Of a stretch of DNA of 59,584 nt, positions 52,095 through 59,584 are shown piece by piece. A program made the translations under genes and the position numbers. Under the pieces are notes generated by a model. That model was given only the letters and a program-made list of their open reading frames with translations, did not search any database and had not been told where the DNA came from. Position 1 is the first letter of the stretch. Each line of letters starts with the position of its first letter. This stretch comes from Bradyrhizobium centrolobii (GTDB lineage Bacteria > Pseudomonadota > Alphaproteobacteria > Rhizobiales > Xanthobacteraceae), in NCBI RefSeq assembly GCF_001641635.1, contig NZ_LUUB01000080.1:289905-349488 (forward strand). The letters run 5' to 3'.

Positions 52095-53303
52095 ATGTCC
52101 ATGTACCGGATTACGCGTGCCGCTTTCGCGGCCGGACTCGCAGCATTCGCGATCAGCCCGTCTCTCGCCCAGCAGACCTCGCTCAAGATCGGCGTGCTTT
52201 CCGATTTTTCCTCGGTCTATTCCGACATCGGTGGCATGGGGAATGTCGAGGCCACAAAGATAGCGATTGAGGACTTTGGCGGGCAGATGTTCGGCAAGCC
52301 GATCGACATGGTCAGTGCCGATGTGCTGAACAAGCCCGACGTCGCTGCCTCGATCGCGCGCAAATGGTGGGAGACCGAGGGCGTCGACATGATCATCGAC
52401 CTGCCGACCTCGGCCACCGCGCTCGCGGTGATGGAGCTGTCGAAGCAGTACGAGAAGGTGATGATCGTGACGGATGCGGCGAGCTCCGACATCACCGGCA
52501 AATCCTGTTCGCCCTACACCGCGCACTGGACCTACGACACCTATTCCAATGCCCACACCGTCGGCAGCGCCATCGTCAAGAACGGCGGCGACACCTGGTT
52601 CTTCCTCACCGCGGACTACGTGTTCGGCCATTCGATCGAGCGCGACACCGGCGATGTGGTGAAGGCGGCCGGCGGCAAGGTGCTCGGCAGCGTCAAGCAT
52701 CCGCTCAACACGGCCGACTTCTCCTCGTTCCTGCTCCAGGCGCAGGCCTCCAAGGCCAAGATCATCGGGCTCGCCAATGGCGGCGGCGACACCATCAACG
52801 CAATCAAGCAGGCCGGCGAGTTCGGTATCGTCGCCGGTGGACAGAACCTCCCGGCGATCGTGATGTTCATTTCCGACGTGCACAGCCTGGGGCTGAAGCT
52901 CGCGCAGGGGCTGATCATCACCGAGGCCTATTACTGGGATCTTAACGACAAGACCCGCGCCTTCGGCAAGCGCTTCATGGAACGCGTCAAGCGCATGCCG
53001 ACGATGAACCAGGCCGCGACCTACAGCGCGACGCTGCATTACCTCAAGGCGGTGCAGGCCGCCGGCACCAAGGACACCAAGACGGTGATGGCCAAGATGC
53101 GCGAGCTGCCGGTGCGCGACGCCTTCACCGATAACGGCAGCTTGCGCGATGACGGTCGCATGGTGCACAGCATGTACCTGTTCCAGGTTAAGAAGCCCGA
53201 GGAATCGAAGGGCCCGTGGGACTATTACAAGCTGCTCGCCGAAGTCCCCGCCGACCAGGCCTTCCGGCCGCTGAAGGACGGCGGTTGCCCGCTGGTGAAG
53301 TGA
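52095..53303 (+). CDS. LivK-type ABC transporter substrate-binding protein
   Basis: A 402-residue periplasmic binding protein of the branched-chain amino acid/amide type. The signal MSMYRITRAAFAAGLAAFAISPSLA-Q is followed by SLKIGVLSDFSSVYSDIGGMGNV, GVDMIIDLPTSATALAVMEL and FLTADYVFGHSIERDTGDVVKAAGGKVLGSVKHPL, all typical of the family. The site GAGGGGGAA precedes the ATG. No permease or ATPase is nearby. The adjacent acyl-CoA synthetase suggests an organic acid ligand, but this is inference. Confidence 0.93.
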   Translation: MSMYRITRAAFAAGLAAFAISPSLAQQTSLKIGVLSDFSSVYSDIGGMGNVEATKIAIEDFGGQMFGKPIDMVSADVLNKPDVAASIARKWWETEGVDMIIDLPTSATALAVMELSKQYEKVMIVTDAASSDITGKSCSPYTAHWTYDTYSNAHTVGSAIVKNGGDTWFFLTADYVFGHSIERDTGDVVKAAGGKVLGSVKHPLNTADFSSFLLQAQASKAKIIGLANGGGDTINAIKQAGEFGIVAGGQNLPAIVMFISDVHSLGLKLAQGLIITEAYYWDLNDKTRAFGKRFMERVKRMPTMNQAATYSATLHYLKAVQAAGTKDTKTVMAKMRELPVRDAFTDNGSLRDDGRMVHSMYLFQVKKPEESKGPWDYYKLLAEVPADQAFRPLKDGGCPLVK

Positions 53304-53309
53304 GCCAAA

Positions 53310-53338
53310 GAGCACGCGAGGCAGGCTCTCGCGTGCTC
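53310..53338. terminator. Bidirectional terminator-like hairpin
   Basis: GAGCACGCGAG and CTCGCGTGCTC form a perfect 11-bp stem with a seven-base loop, seven bases after the LivK stop. It separates two convergent genes. No T run is seen, so termination would be structure-driven. Confidence 0.7.
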
Positions 53339-53358
53339 CAACTCGCCCGTGATCAATC

Positions 53359-53847
53359 TCAGAGCTTGTGCCCCCTCTGGCGCAGCGCCTCGATCAGGCG
53401 CTGCTTGAGGTCGTCGGCGGCCTTCTGGCTCACGTCCTGGCCGATCTGCGCGCTCGCTTGCGCCAGCGCATCCGACTTCTCCAGAAACTTCTGACCGGCC
53501 GGCTGGGCATAGAAGGCCTCGATCTGGCGCAGCTCATCGACGGTGAAACTGGCGGCGTAGACGGCCGCAATCTGTTCGATCATCGAGGCGAGGAACGGAG
53601 CGTAGATATCGGAGCCCGGCGCCGTCATCGCATCGTAGTCGCGCTCGATCTCCGGCCTGTCCTGCGCGACCACGGGCCTCAGCTTGAGCAGGAGCTGCGG
53701 GAGAGCCGCACGGTACTGGTCCGCGATCTTCAAGGTGACGACGAGCTTGCGCGCCGCGCTCATCGCCTCGAGCGAGGGAGCCTCAGCCGATGCACCGCAG
53801 ACGAGGAGCAGGAGGATGCCGGCGATCGTCAAAACACGTCTGGACAT
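53359..53847 (-). CDS. DUF2059 exported protein
   Basis: A 162-residue exported protein. Signal MSRRVLTIAGILLLLVCGASA, then a helical DUF2059 core: AARKLVVTLKIADQYRAALPQLL, SMIEQIAAVYAASFTVDELRQIEAFYAQPAGQKFLEKS. The ATG at 53847 is preferred to those at 53859 and 53853 because GGAG lies seven bases before it. The role of DUF2059 is unknown. It follows OpgC (53888) on the same strand after 40 bases and is likely co-transcribed. Confidence 0.85.
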   Translation of the reverse strand: MSRRVLTIAGILLLLVCGASAEAPSLEAMSAARKLVVTLKIADQYRAALPQLLLKLRPVVAQDRPEIERDYDAMTAPGSDIYAPFLASMIEQIAAVYAASFTVDELRQIEAFYAQPAGQKFLEKSDALAQASAQIGQDVSQKAADDLKQRLIEALRQRGHKL

Positions 53848-53887
53848 GGACATCTCCATGAGAATGCGGGCTGGCGCCGCGATGCCT

Positions 53888-55105
53888 TCAGCGGCTCGCA
53901 GGCGCTACAGTGGCGGCCGCGACTGGCGCGGCCTCGACCAGGGCTTCGGGCTCCTCGACCTCCGTCACCTTCACGAACAAATTTGGCACCCGGTCGGCGC
54001 GATCGAGCAGCCACGCGGCGCCGATCATGATGACGATCCCGGCAATCGAAACCGCAAGCTGCTCCCACACCCCCTTGGTGTACTGGGTCAGGATCCAGTG
54101 GGCCGAGAATGACAGGAACACGCCGAGACAGAAGATCGGCAGCGAATGCTGGCCACAGAGGATCACGGGACGCAGCCAGACCGTGTGCAGCGCCTTCCAC
54201 TTGCGCGAGACGAAACGGGTCACCCAGATGGCCAGCGCCAGGAAATGCGTGAAGCGCAGCATGTCGAGATCGGTCTTGTCGATCGGGTAGATCGCCTTGA
54301 TCATCCATTTGGGGATCATCGCCTCGAGCGCGTGGATGTGCCAGGTCATCACGATCAGCAAGGCGAACACAAGCCAGGCCGCAGCCAATCCCATCGTCGC
54401 TTTCGACCAGACCCAGTTGGCGATCTTGTCGATCTCTCCGACGCCGCACCAGGCCGCGAACACGAACATGAACTGCCAGCAGAACGGGTTGAAGTACCAG
54501 GTCGCGCCGGGCGGATAGGAGGCGACGTTCCAGTCGAACCAGCGCGACAGCACGTAGAGCACCGCGGACGCGGCGAGGATCAGGTTCGGCCGGCGCACCA
54601 GGCACCACACGATGAAGGGCGAGACAAACACCAGCGTGATGTAGAGCGGCAGTACGTCGAGATTGACCGGCTTGTATTTCAAAAGGATCGCCTGCCCGAT
54701 CAGCTCGTCCGGATGCGCCAGGAAATTGAACACGTTGAACTCGTGCTCGTACATCGGATTGTCGAAGCGGCGCGCGGTGCGGGCAATCTGCGCCGTGAAC
54801 AGCAAAAACAGCATGATGTGGGCGACGTACAGCTCGGCTGCGCGCCGCCACAGCCGCTTGAGGGCGGCGAGAAACCAGCCACCGGCGACGATCGGCCCGT
54901 AGATCCAGCCGACGAGATAGCCGGAGATGAAAACGAAGAATTCGGCGGCGTCGCTGAAGCCGTAATTGCGCAAGGTGAGCCAGGCCACGACGTCGTGCGG
55001 GATGTGATCGAGGAAGATCATCCACAGGCCGATGCCGCGGAAAAGATCGAGCCGCAGGTCGCGCTCGATCGGCGCCAAGAGAGCTGCCTGGTCCCGTATG
55101 ATCAT
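53888..55105 (-). CDS. OpgC-domain membrane protein (second copy)
   Basis: A 405-residue paralogue of the OpgC at 43604-44746. Shared landmarks are MIFLDHIPHDVVAWLTLRNYGFSDAAEFFVFISGYLVGW, WYFNPFCWQFMFVFAAW and LGVFLSFSAHWIL. It has a longer C-terminal tail rich in Glu, Ala and Val (EVEEPEALVEAAPVAAATV) that is absent from the first copy. It is expected to modify periplasmic glucans. Co-transcription with the DUF2059 gene is likely. The paralogues face different neighbours, so they may serve different conditions. Confidence 0.9.
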   Translation of the reverse strand: MIIRDQAALLAPIERDLRLDLFRGIGLWMIFLDHIPHDVVAWLTLRNYGFSDAAEFFVFISGYLVGWIYGPIVAGGWFLAALKRLWRRAAELYVAHIMLFLLFTAQIARTARRFDNPMYEHEFNVFNFLAHPDELIGQAILLKYKPVNLDVLPLYITLVFVSPFIVWCLVRRPNLILAASAVLYVLSRWFDWNVASYPPGATWYFNPFCWQFMFVFAAWCGVGEIDKIANWVWSKATMGLAAAWLVFALLIVMTWHIHALEAMIPKWMIKAIYPIDKTDLDMLRFTHFLALAIWVTRFVSRKWKALHTVWLRPVILCGQHSLPIFCLGVFLSFSAHWILTQYTKGVWEQLAVSIAGIVIMIGAAWLLDRADRVPNLFVKVTEVEEPEALVEAAPVAAATVAPASR

Positions 55106-55751
55106 GGCCCCGCCTCTTTCGGTAGGCGTCGCGCCGTCGCGGCGCCGGCAAAATCGGATGCTAAAAAAGCTTAGTCAAAAGATCACCTAGCCCTGCGGCT
55201 AGCAGCCAACGGTAACCCACCTTGGCGTCCGCGCAAGGGACTTTGTCATCACGACGGCGAACGCCACCCTCTGGCCCCGACGAAAATGTCGAAAACAACC
55301 CCATGCAAAGTAGCCGATGAGGCGTAAAGCCTTGTGTCGCCTCCGAAACCCATTTGACTCGTCGGGCAAAACACCGGCACGATGGTATGATCGCGCGCCA
55401 AACCAGCAGAGAGACAGGGGTCAGTTCATCGCCCCGGGCGAGCATGTCGTTCAGCATCGCCTCGGCCTTCTGCTCGAGCGGCAGCGCGCCGCTTTCGGAG
55501 GCATCCCCGGGCGGGAGCATCCGCTTCTGTCAACAAGGTTCGCCGTTGCAGCCCTTACGTCCGCCAGGAGCGCAAGCGCTGTACGACGGCCTCCAATGAT
55601 TCCATCGAAAGGAGGCTTGAGGGCGCATTTGGAAAAGGAAGCTTGGCAGTGATCTCCTCCTCCGCCTCAACGCAGCGATAAACGGTTCATCGGAGCTTTG
55701 GTCCTGAAGCGGCGCGACAGTTCGGCGTTGCGTTGCGGCCGCGCGCTCGGC
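55106..55751. other. 646-base gap without a convincing gene
   Basis: Reading frames here are short and unlike known proteins. The best is a minus-strand frame 55161-55520 (119 residues, with PLEQKAEAMLNDMLARGDELTPVSLLVW), which looks like the end of a lost gene rather than a complete one. Base composition is a little lower in GC than the flanks. Promoters for the OpgC gene (55105) should lie at its left edge. Confidence 0.5.
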
Positions 55752-56741
55752 CTAGCGAGGGCTCGCGACGCGACTTTTTGGTTTCCCGCGGCGACTGTTC
55801 GGCTCGGCTTGAGTGCCCGGCCGCTGAGCCAAGCATTTTAGCTGTCGCAAGTCCGCCGCCGCTTCCGCCAGCAGCCAATCCCGAAAGGTTGTAATCTTCG
55901 GCAGCGCCGCAGTCGCCTTCGGGCATACGATCCAATATGTCTTTGACACCGGAAGGGATTCTGGGAAGGCCATCACGAGCCTACCATTGATCAGATCCCA
56001 AGCCGCCAATGTGGTGCGCGCAAGCGCAATGCCCTGCCCATTGATTGCGGCATCGATCACCATGCTGGCGCGATTGAGCACCGGACCGTGGGTAACGCCT
56101 GCGTCATCTATGCCAACACCGCGTAGCCATTTCTCCCAGTCAGAACGGCTGTCGAGATGTATCAGGGGAAACTTCAGGATGTCGGCTGCTCCAAGGCGTC
56201 GTCGACGACCGGACATGAGCTTGGGACTGCACACGGCAAAGAGCCGTTCTTGGCTAAGCCTGACCGCGTCGAGACCCGGCCAATTGCCATCGCCATGACG
56301 CACAGCAAGATCAACTTCCTCGCGCGCGAAATCGACGTGATGCATAGCTGCGGAAACGCGAAGGTCAATTCCGGCATGAGCCTCGGCAAAATGGCCAAGC
56401 CGATGGACTAGCCATTTGGCTGCGAAATCCGGCGAGGTACTAACCGTGAGCACGCCTGCGCTTTGCCGCTGCAGCAGACGCTCCGTGCCGGCGGCAATAC
56501 GATCGAGCGCATCACGCACGACAGCGAGATAGTCCCGCCCTGCCTCGGTGATGATAAGCCGATGGCGTTCGCGATTGAATAGCTTGATCGCCAGCTCCGC
56601 TTCCAACGCCTTCACCTGGTGGCTGATCGCCCCTTGGGTAACGCACAGCTCCTCTGCCGCGCGCGTAAAACTTTCGTGCCGGGCTGCAGCCTCGAAGGCT
56701 TTTAGTGCATTCAACGGCGGCAAACGCGGACGCATCGCCAT
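55752..56741 (-). CDS. LysR family regulator, GcvA-like
   Basis: A 329-residue LysR regulator. The winged helix is at 8-66: RLPPLNALKAFEAAARHESFTRAAEELCVTQGAISHQVKALE, the hallmark of the GcvA subgroup. The effector domain follows (LTVSTSPDFAAKWLVHRLGHFAEAHAGI). The C-terminal extension PNSRRGKPKSRVASPR is basic and unusual. It is divergent from the DUF1127 and GST genes, so the 121-base intergenic region should hold its operator. GcvA-like regulators beside GST and DUF1127 genes are a recurring Rhizobiales arrangement. Confidence 0.93.
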   Translation of the reverse strand: MAMRPRLPPLNALKAFEAAARHESFTRAAEELCVTQGAISHQVKALEAELAIKLFNRERHRLIITEAGRDYLAVVRDALDRIAAGTERLLQRQSAGVLTVSTSPDFAAKWLVHRLGHFAEAHAGIDLRVSAAMHHVDFAREEVDLAVRHGDGNWPGLDAVRLSQERLFAVCSPKLMSGRRRRLGAADILKFPLIHLDSRSDWEKWLRGVGIDDAGVTHGPVLNRASMVIDAAINGQGIALARTTLAAWDLINGRLVMAFPESLPVSKTYWIVCPKATAALPKITTFRDWLLAEAAADLRQLKCLAQRPGTQAEPNSRRGKPKSRVASPR

Positions 56742-56862
56742 GTTTCCGGAAAGTTCATGAGAAAAATTGGGGCAAGCCCGAGAAAGCGTGCTTTGCGGAC
56801 TTTGCCCCGCCGGCCTTATGGAGGCGGTGGCAGTTCGAAATCATCGGATTTGGAGCGGTTCG

Positions 56863-57099
56863 ATGTCAATGCCTTTTGCCAACAGCGAGCGCCTTCCCCG
56901 GGTTCGGCGCAGCACGACGTCCGAGGATCATCAAACCAATTCATGGCTGGCTCTGCTCGACCGATTGTTGGCTTGCAGCGACCGGATGCACCAGCGCGCT
57001 GGTCTCCGTGCCATCGCTGATGACCCACATCTGCTTGCCGATCTCGGGCTCACCCGCGAAGAGGTCATCGAGCAGGCCAATATGCCGTTCTGGCGATGA
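56863..57099 (+). CDS. DUF1127 protein (YjiS-like)
   Basis: A 78-residue protein. The C-terminal part WLALLDRLLACSDRMHQRAGLRAIADDPHLLADLGLTREEV is the DUF1127 helical motif (usually RRLRELSDRELADIGLTR). The ATG at 56863 has TTTGGAGCGGTTCG upstream. Its N-terminus is longer than in many members. DUF1127 proteins from alphaproteobacteria can bind RNA and affect phosphate or C1 metabolism, but a role here is unproven. It is followed by GST after 45 bases. Confidence 0.85.
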   Translation: MSMPFANSERLPRVRRSTTSEDHQTNSWLALLDRLLACSDRMHQRAGLRAIADDPHLLADLGLTREEVIEQANMPFWR

Positions 57100-57144
57100 C
57101 GAACACTACGGCTAAGTCGATCGATCTTGAGTGGAGATAGTCAG

Positions 57145-57837
57145 ATGTCAGAGACTGTGGTCTACGGTTTTCCCCGCAGTACGTTTGTCAACATCGTCCG
57201 GCTGGTCCTCACCCACAAGGACGTTGCCTACAGGTTCGAGGACCTCGAGCCCGTGATGGGGAAGCCCGAACATCTCTCACTGCATCCCTTCAACCGCGTT
57301 CCGATCTTCAGGCATGGGGACTTCATTCTGTATGAGACGAGCGCGATTGTCTCATACATCGACGAGGCGTTCGGGGGGCAGCGCCTCACTCCGCAAGATC
57401 AGAGGGCACGAGCGCGCATGAACCAATGGATCAGTGCGGTCAATTCTTACGTCTACCCTTATATGATCTATCACGTGACGCATGAGCGCCTGGTCTTTCC
57501 AGAGCTTGGGATCGCTCCCGACGAAAAGGTGGTGGCGCATGCGCTGCCCAAGGTGGAGCTCGCGCTTTCGGTGATCGAGCGCGAACTCGCGCATGGCGGT
57601 CAGTATCTCATCGGATCAGAGCTCACGCTTGCCGACTTCTACTTATTGCCGTCCACATTTGCCTTCGGCCTGACTGACGAAGGCCAATCCATGTACCGCA
57701 AGTTTCCGGCCTTCTGCCGGTGGCGCTCCATCGTGGAGGATCTGCCGACGACCCGAAAGCTGCGCGCGAGCCTACCGCCACGCGAGCCTATACTGCACGC
57801 GCGCGAGTGGGCCAATTCACACCGACCGAAATATTGA
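57145..57837 (+). CDS. Glutathione S-transferase family protein
   Basis: A 230-residue GST-like enzyme. The N-terminal thioredoxin-like domain has YGFPRSTFVNIVRLVLTHKD, the pocket FNRVPIFRHGDFILYETSAIVSYIDEAFGG (VP and ETSAI bind glutathione). The C-terminal helical domain has GSELTLADFYLLPSTF, a hallmark (SxAD). The site TGGAGATAGTCAG precedes the ATG at 57145. It lies in an operon with the DUF1127 gene under the divergent LysR. It is expected to conjugate or reduce electrophiles. Confidence 0.9.
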   Translation: MSETVVYGFPRSTFVNIVRLVLTHKDVAYRFEDLEPVMGKPEHLSLHPFNRVPIFRHGDFILYETSAIVSYIDEAFGGQRLTPQDQRARARMNQWISAVNSYVYPYMIYHVTHERLVFPELGIAPDEKVVAHALPKVELALSVIERELAHGGQYLIGSELTLADFYLLPSTFAFGLTDEGQSMYRKFPAFCRWRSIVEDLPTTRKLRASLPPREPILHAREWANSHRPKY

Positions 57838-57881
57838 TCTGGCGAGAATCAAAGCGCCTCGCCGTACCGGAGGAGCGACCA

Positions 57882-57953
57882 ATGCAATCCATTTCGCGCC
57901 GGGAGGTCCTTGCGCTTGCAACTCAGCCGACTGCCGTGAGCGTGGTTGAGTAG
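57882..57953 (+). pseudogene. Stub of a twin-arginine exported protein gene
   Basis: A 23-codon frame starting at an ATG with a strong GGAGGAGCGACC site. The peptide MQSISRREVLALATQPTAV starts like a Tat signal (SRREVLALA) and then runs into a stop. The strong ribosome site and Tat motif argue for the beginning of a deleted gene; it lies 45 bases after the GST stop, in the position of a third operon gene. Confidence 0.6.
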
Positions 57954-58106
57954 CGGGTCAAGTGGCGTCGCTCACGTTGCGCGTTGAGAACGCCAATTGA
58001 GTTTGTTCGGCATTCGTACTAATGTGTGCCCGTGGGGACGTAGCAGCCTCCCCGTGAAGTGGGTCATCCCATGCAAGAGCTGTTCGCTTTGGTATGGAGC
58101 GAACAC

Positions 58107-58694
58107 ATGGATGGGATATCTCTTGAGCTTCAGCTTTTCATTGTTGCAACCTTTGCCGCTGCGCTTGTCGCGGGTCTTTCCGGCTTTGCATTCGGCCTGG
58201 TCGCGGCCTCGATCTGGCTCTACATCCTTACTCCCCTGCAGAGCGCCAGCCTGATCATTGCCTTTGGGCTGATCGTGCAGGGTTACTCAGTGTGGAAATT
58301 GCGCGGTGCGCTGGATTGGGGACGGCTCTGGCCGTTCATCCTTGGCGCGGCGGTCGATGCCGTTGTCGGATTCCTCAACGGCGCGTTGGGCGGCATCACC
58401 GGGCTGGCCGGAATCCTGGTCACGATCTGGTGCGGGCTGCGCGGCTGGCCCAAGGACGTGCAGCGCGCGGTGTTTCAACCAGTCGCAGTTGCGACGTTCG
58501 TGGTGAGTGCGCTGTGGATCGGCGCCAAAGGCGCGCTCAGCGCGGATACGGTCAGGCTCTTTCTGACCGGATTGCCAGCTCTGTTCGCCGGCACCTGGCT
58601 CGGTCTCAAGTTGTTCGGCCGCCTCGACGAGGCTGCATTCCGCAAGATCGTACTGCTGCTGCTTCTGGCTTCGGGCGCGGTCCTGATCGTCTAG
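58107..58694 (+). CDS. TauE/SafE family permease with internal deletion
   Basis: A 195-residue membrane protein (an upstream GTG at 58059 adds 16 residues; TGGAGCGAACAC supports 58107). It begins DGISLELQLFIVATFAAALVAGLSGFAFGLVAASIWLYILTP, a TauE/SafE signature. Then WPFILGAAVDAVVGFLNGALGGITGLAGILVTIWCGLRGWPKDVQRAVFQP shows the first-half ending joined directly to the second-half start. Full-length members are about 245-260 residues with a span-rich linker at this point. About 45 residues appear lost, in frame. Function may be impaired. Confidence 0.8.
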   Translation: MDGISLELQLFIVATFAAALVAGLSGFAFGLVAASIWLYILTPLQSASLIIAFGLIVQGYSVWKLRGALDWGRLWPFILGAAVDAVVGFLNGALGGITGLAGILVTIWCGLRGWPKDVQRAVFQPVAVATFVVSALWIGAKGALSADTVRLFLTGLPALFAGTWLGLKLFGRLDEAAFRKIVLLLLLASGAVLIV

Positions 58695-58811
58695 CGTTGC
58701 GACCGATCCCGCCCTGATGCTGAACGTATAACGAATACGCAACTAGGGTCTGTACCTAATTAGCGCGCTCTGATTCTCTTGCACCCGAACTGATTCGGCA
58801 CGGGGGCTTTG

Positions 58812-59204
58812 ATGCGCAAGGGGCTGTTCTGGCTCAACGACAAGCAGTGGGCTCAGATAAAGCCGCATCTGCCAACGAACCAGACCGGACCGGAGCGCGA
58901 AGATGATCGACGCATCATCAGCGGTATCATCCACATGCTTCAGTGTGGCGCGCGCTGGCGCGATTGCCCGCCCGACTTTGGTCCTTACACGACGATCTAC
59001 AATCGGTTCAATCGCTGGGCCAAGCGCGGACATTGGCAGGCGATCTTTGAAGCGCTCGCCCGCTGCGGCAAGGATGGCGTGACTTTGTCCATCGACTCCA
59101 CCTCGATCAAGGCGCATCGCTCGGCGAGCGGCGGAAAAGGGGGGAACATGAACAGGCGATCGGCCGCTCGCGCGGCGGGCGGACCACGAAAATCCACGCG
59201 CTGA
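58812..59204 (+). CDS. IS5-family transposase, first frame (OrfA)
   Basis: A 130-residue protein beginning MRKGLFWLNDKQWAQIKPHLP. It has the DUF4096-like helical N-terminus with GIIHMLQCGARWRDCPPDFGPYTTIYNRFNRWAKRG and the first catalytic Asp in LSIDSTSIKAHRSA. It is cut short by a frame change at an A4G6 run (59135-59144). A -1 shift gives the complete transposase with the second frame. Confidence 0.88.
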   Translation: MRKGLFWLNDKQWAQIKPHLPTNQTGPEREDDRRIISGIIHMLQCGARWRDCPPDFGPYTTIYNRFNRWAKRGHWQAIFEALARCGKDGVTLSIDSTSIKAHRSASGGKGGNMNRRSAARAAGGPRKSTR

Positions 59205-59572
59205 GCGACCCTGATTGCAAACCCTGCGCATTTCATCTCACTCCGGGCCAGGACGCAGATATTGCCGCAGCGCCGGCCCTTTTGGAACTCGCGCCGCCCA
59301 TGTCTGCCCTCATTGGGGACAAAGGCTACGACGGCGACGGCTTTCGCGCCGAAATCGTCAATCGTGGCGCCAAGCCCGTCATTCCAAACAAATCCAACAG
59401 GGTGACCTTCCACAACTTCAGCAAGCGCATCTATAAAGGGCGCAATGTTATCGAGCGTTGCTTCTGCCGGCTCAAGGATTTCAGGCGTGTCGCAACTCGT
59501 TACGATAAACTCGCCAGAAACTTCTTGGCTGCCGTCCACATCGCAGCCATCGTCGCCTATTGGATCAATTGA
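59144..59572 (+). CDS. IS5-family transposase, second frame (OrfB)
   Basis: The -1 frame continues from the A4G6 run as EHEQAIGRSRGGRTTKIHALSD, then holds the second catalytic Asp in LIGDKGYDGDGF and the DDE Glu in KGRNVIERCFCRLKDFRR (YREK-like region). It ends at the TGA at 59570-59572. Together with OrfA it gives a DDE transposase of about 250 residues. It probably has no independent start. Confidence 0.85.
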   Translation, partial: EHEQAIGRSRGGRTTKIHALSDPDCKPCAFHLTPGQDADIAAAPALLELAPPMSALIGDKGYDGDGFRAEIVNRGAKPVIPNKSNRVTFHNFSKRIYKGRNVIERCFCRLKDFRRVATRYDKLARNFLAAVHIAAIVAYWIN

Positions 59573-59584
59573 GTCTGGACCCTA

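Larger units (their letters stand above)
58746..59582. mobile_element. IS5-family insertion sequence (IS427-like), complete
   Basis: The left end GGGTCTGTACCTAATTAG and right end GGGTCCAGACTCAATTGA (read inward) match at 11 of 18 bases, and each is flanked by TA (58744-58745 and 59583-59584), consistent with a 2-bp target duplication. The element is 837 bp and encodes a transposase in two overlapping frames. The right TA is the last base pair of the window, so the duplication is only just visible. Confidence 0.88.

Overview
The window is high-GC chromosomal DNA from an alphaproteobacterium, most probably Bradyrhizobium or a close relative in the Nitrobacteraceae. This is inferred from the gene set: homospermidine synthase with an ornithine/lysine decarboxylase, single-gene ABC_sub_bind, Bug/TctC and LivK-type binding proteins, tandem DUF3551 proteins, OpgC proteins, a GcvA-like LysR next to a DUF1127 protein, and the families of palindromic intergenic repeats. 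No rRNA, tRNA or CRISPR array was seen. Most of the window is ordinary core or accessory chromosome. The right end (about 55-59.6 kb) is a worn accessory patch that ends in an IS5-family element.

Layout. 1-8.2 kb: a partial SPFH protein, an ABC_sub_bind protein after ferrochelatase (hemH), a MAPEG protein, and an operon of M3 peptidase, DUF1007 protein and NicO-type nickel/cobalt permease. 8.2-12.9 kb: a polyamine block in which a long structured leader (position matches the described speF RNA element) precedes a decarboxylase, a GNAT enzyme, a small membrane protein, a RidA protein and homospermidine synthase. 13.1-17.6 kb: a proline-rich membrane protein, an MgtC/SapB protein and a 1067-residue FG-GAP/Ig/Gly-rich-repeat surface protein. 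17.8-22.7 kb: a six-gene zinc operon (His-rich 74-residue membrane protein, ZnuC, ZnuB, ZnuA, CobW-type GTPase, WD40 protein) behind a near-perfect Zur-box palindrome. A second, weaker Zur-like palindrome lies at its far end, upstream of the large surface protein gene. 22.7-24.8 kb: a permease split into two overlapping genes, then superoxide dismutase.

25-36.3 kb: GNAT, DUF2147, DUF3095 and RHH-like genes, a glycosyltransferase remnant, then an acyl-metabolism group (FabG-like SDR, short AMP-forming ligase, free-standing acyl carrier protein, long-chain acyl-CoA synthetase), a Bug/TctC binding protein and two tandem DUF3551 proteins. 36.6-45.5 kb: an orphan MdtB/C-like RND pump, HtpG, an MFS transporter, an OpgC protein and a TetR regulator. 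45.6-55.1 kb: desaturase and MetX-like hydrolase (operon), a perfect 37-bp palindrome, an MBL-fold hydrolase, MFS transporter, acyl-CoA synthetase, LivK-type binding protein, DUF2059 protein and a second OpgC. 55.1-59.6 kb: an unexplained gap, LysR/DUF1127/GST, the stub of a lost gene, a TauE/SafE permease with an apparent internal deletion, and a complete IS5-family element (TA duplication, -1 frameshift transposase).

The most interesting unit is the zinc regulon. Its ZnuA lacks the usual His-rich loop, while His-rich tracts are found instead in the operon's first protein and in the CobW GTPase. The possible Zur control of the adjacent giant surface protein is the least expected link. The convergent gene pairs with longer gaps contain large inverted-repeat elements of a few related families; one of these is interrupted by another.
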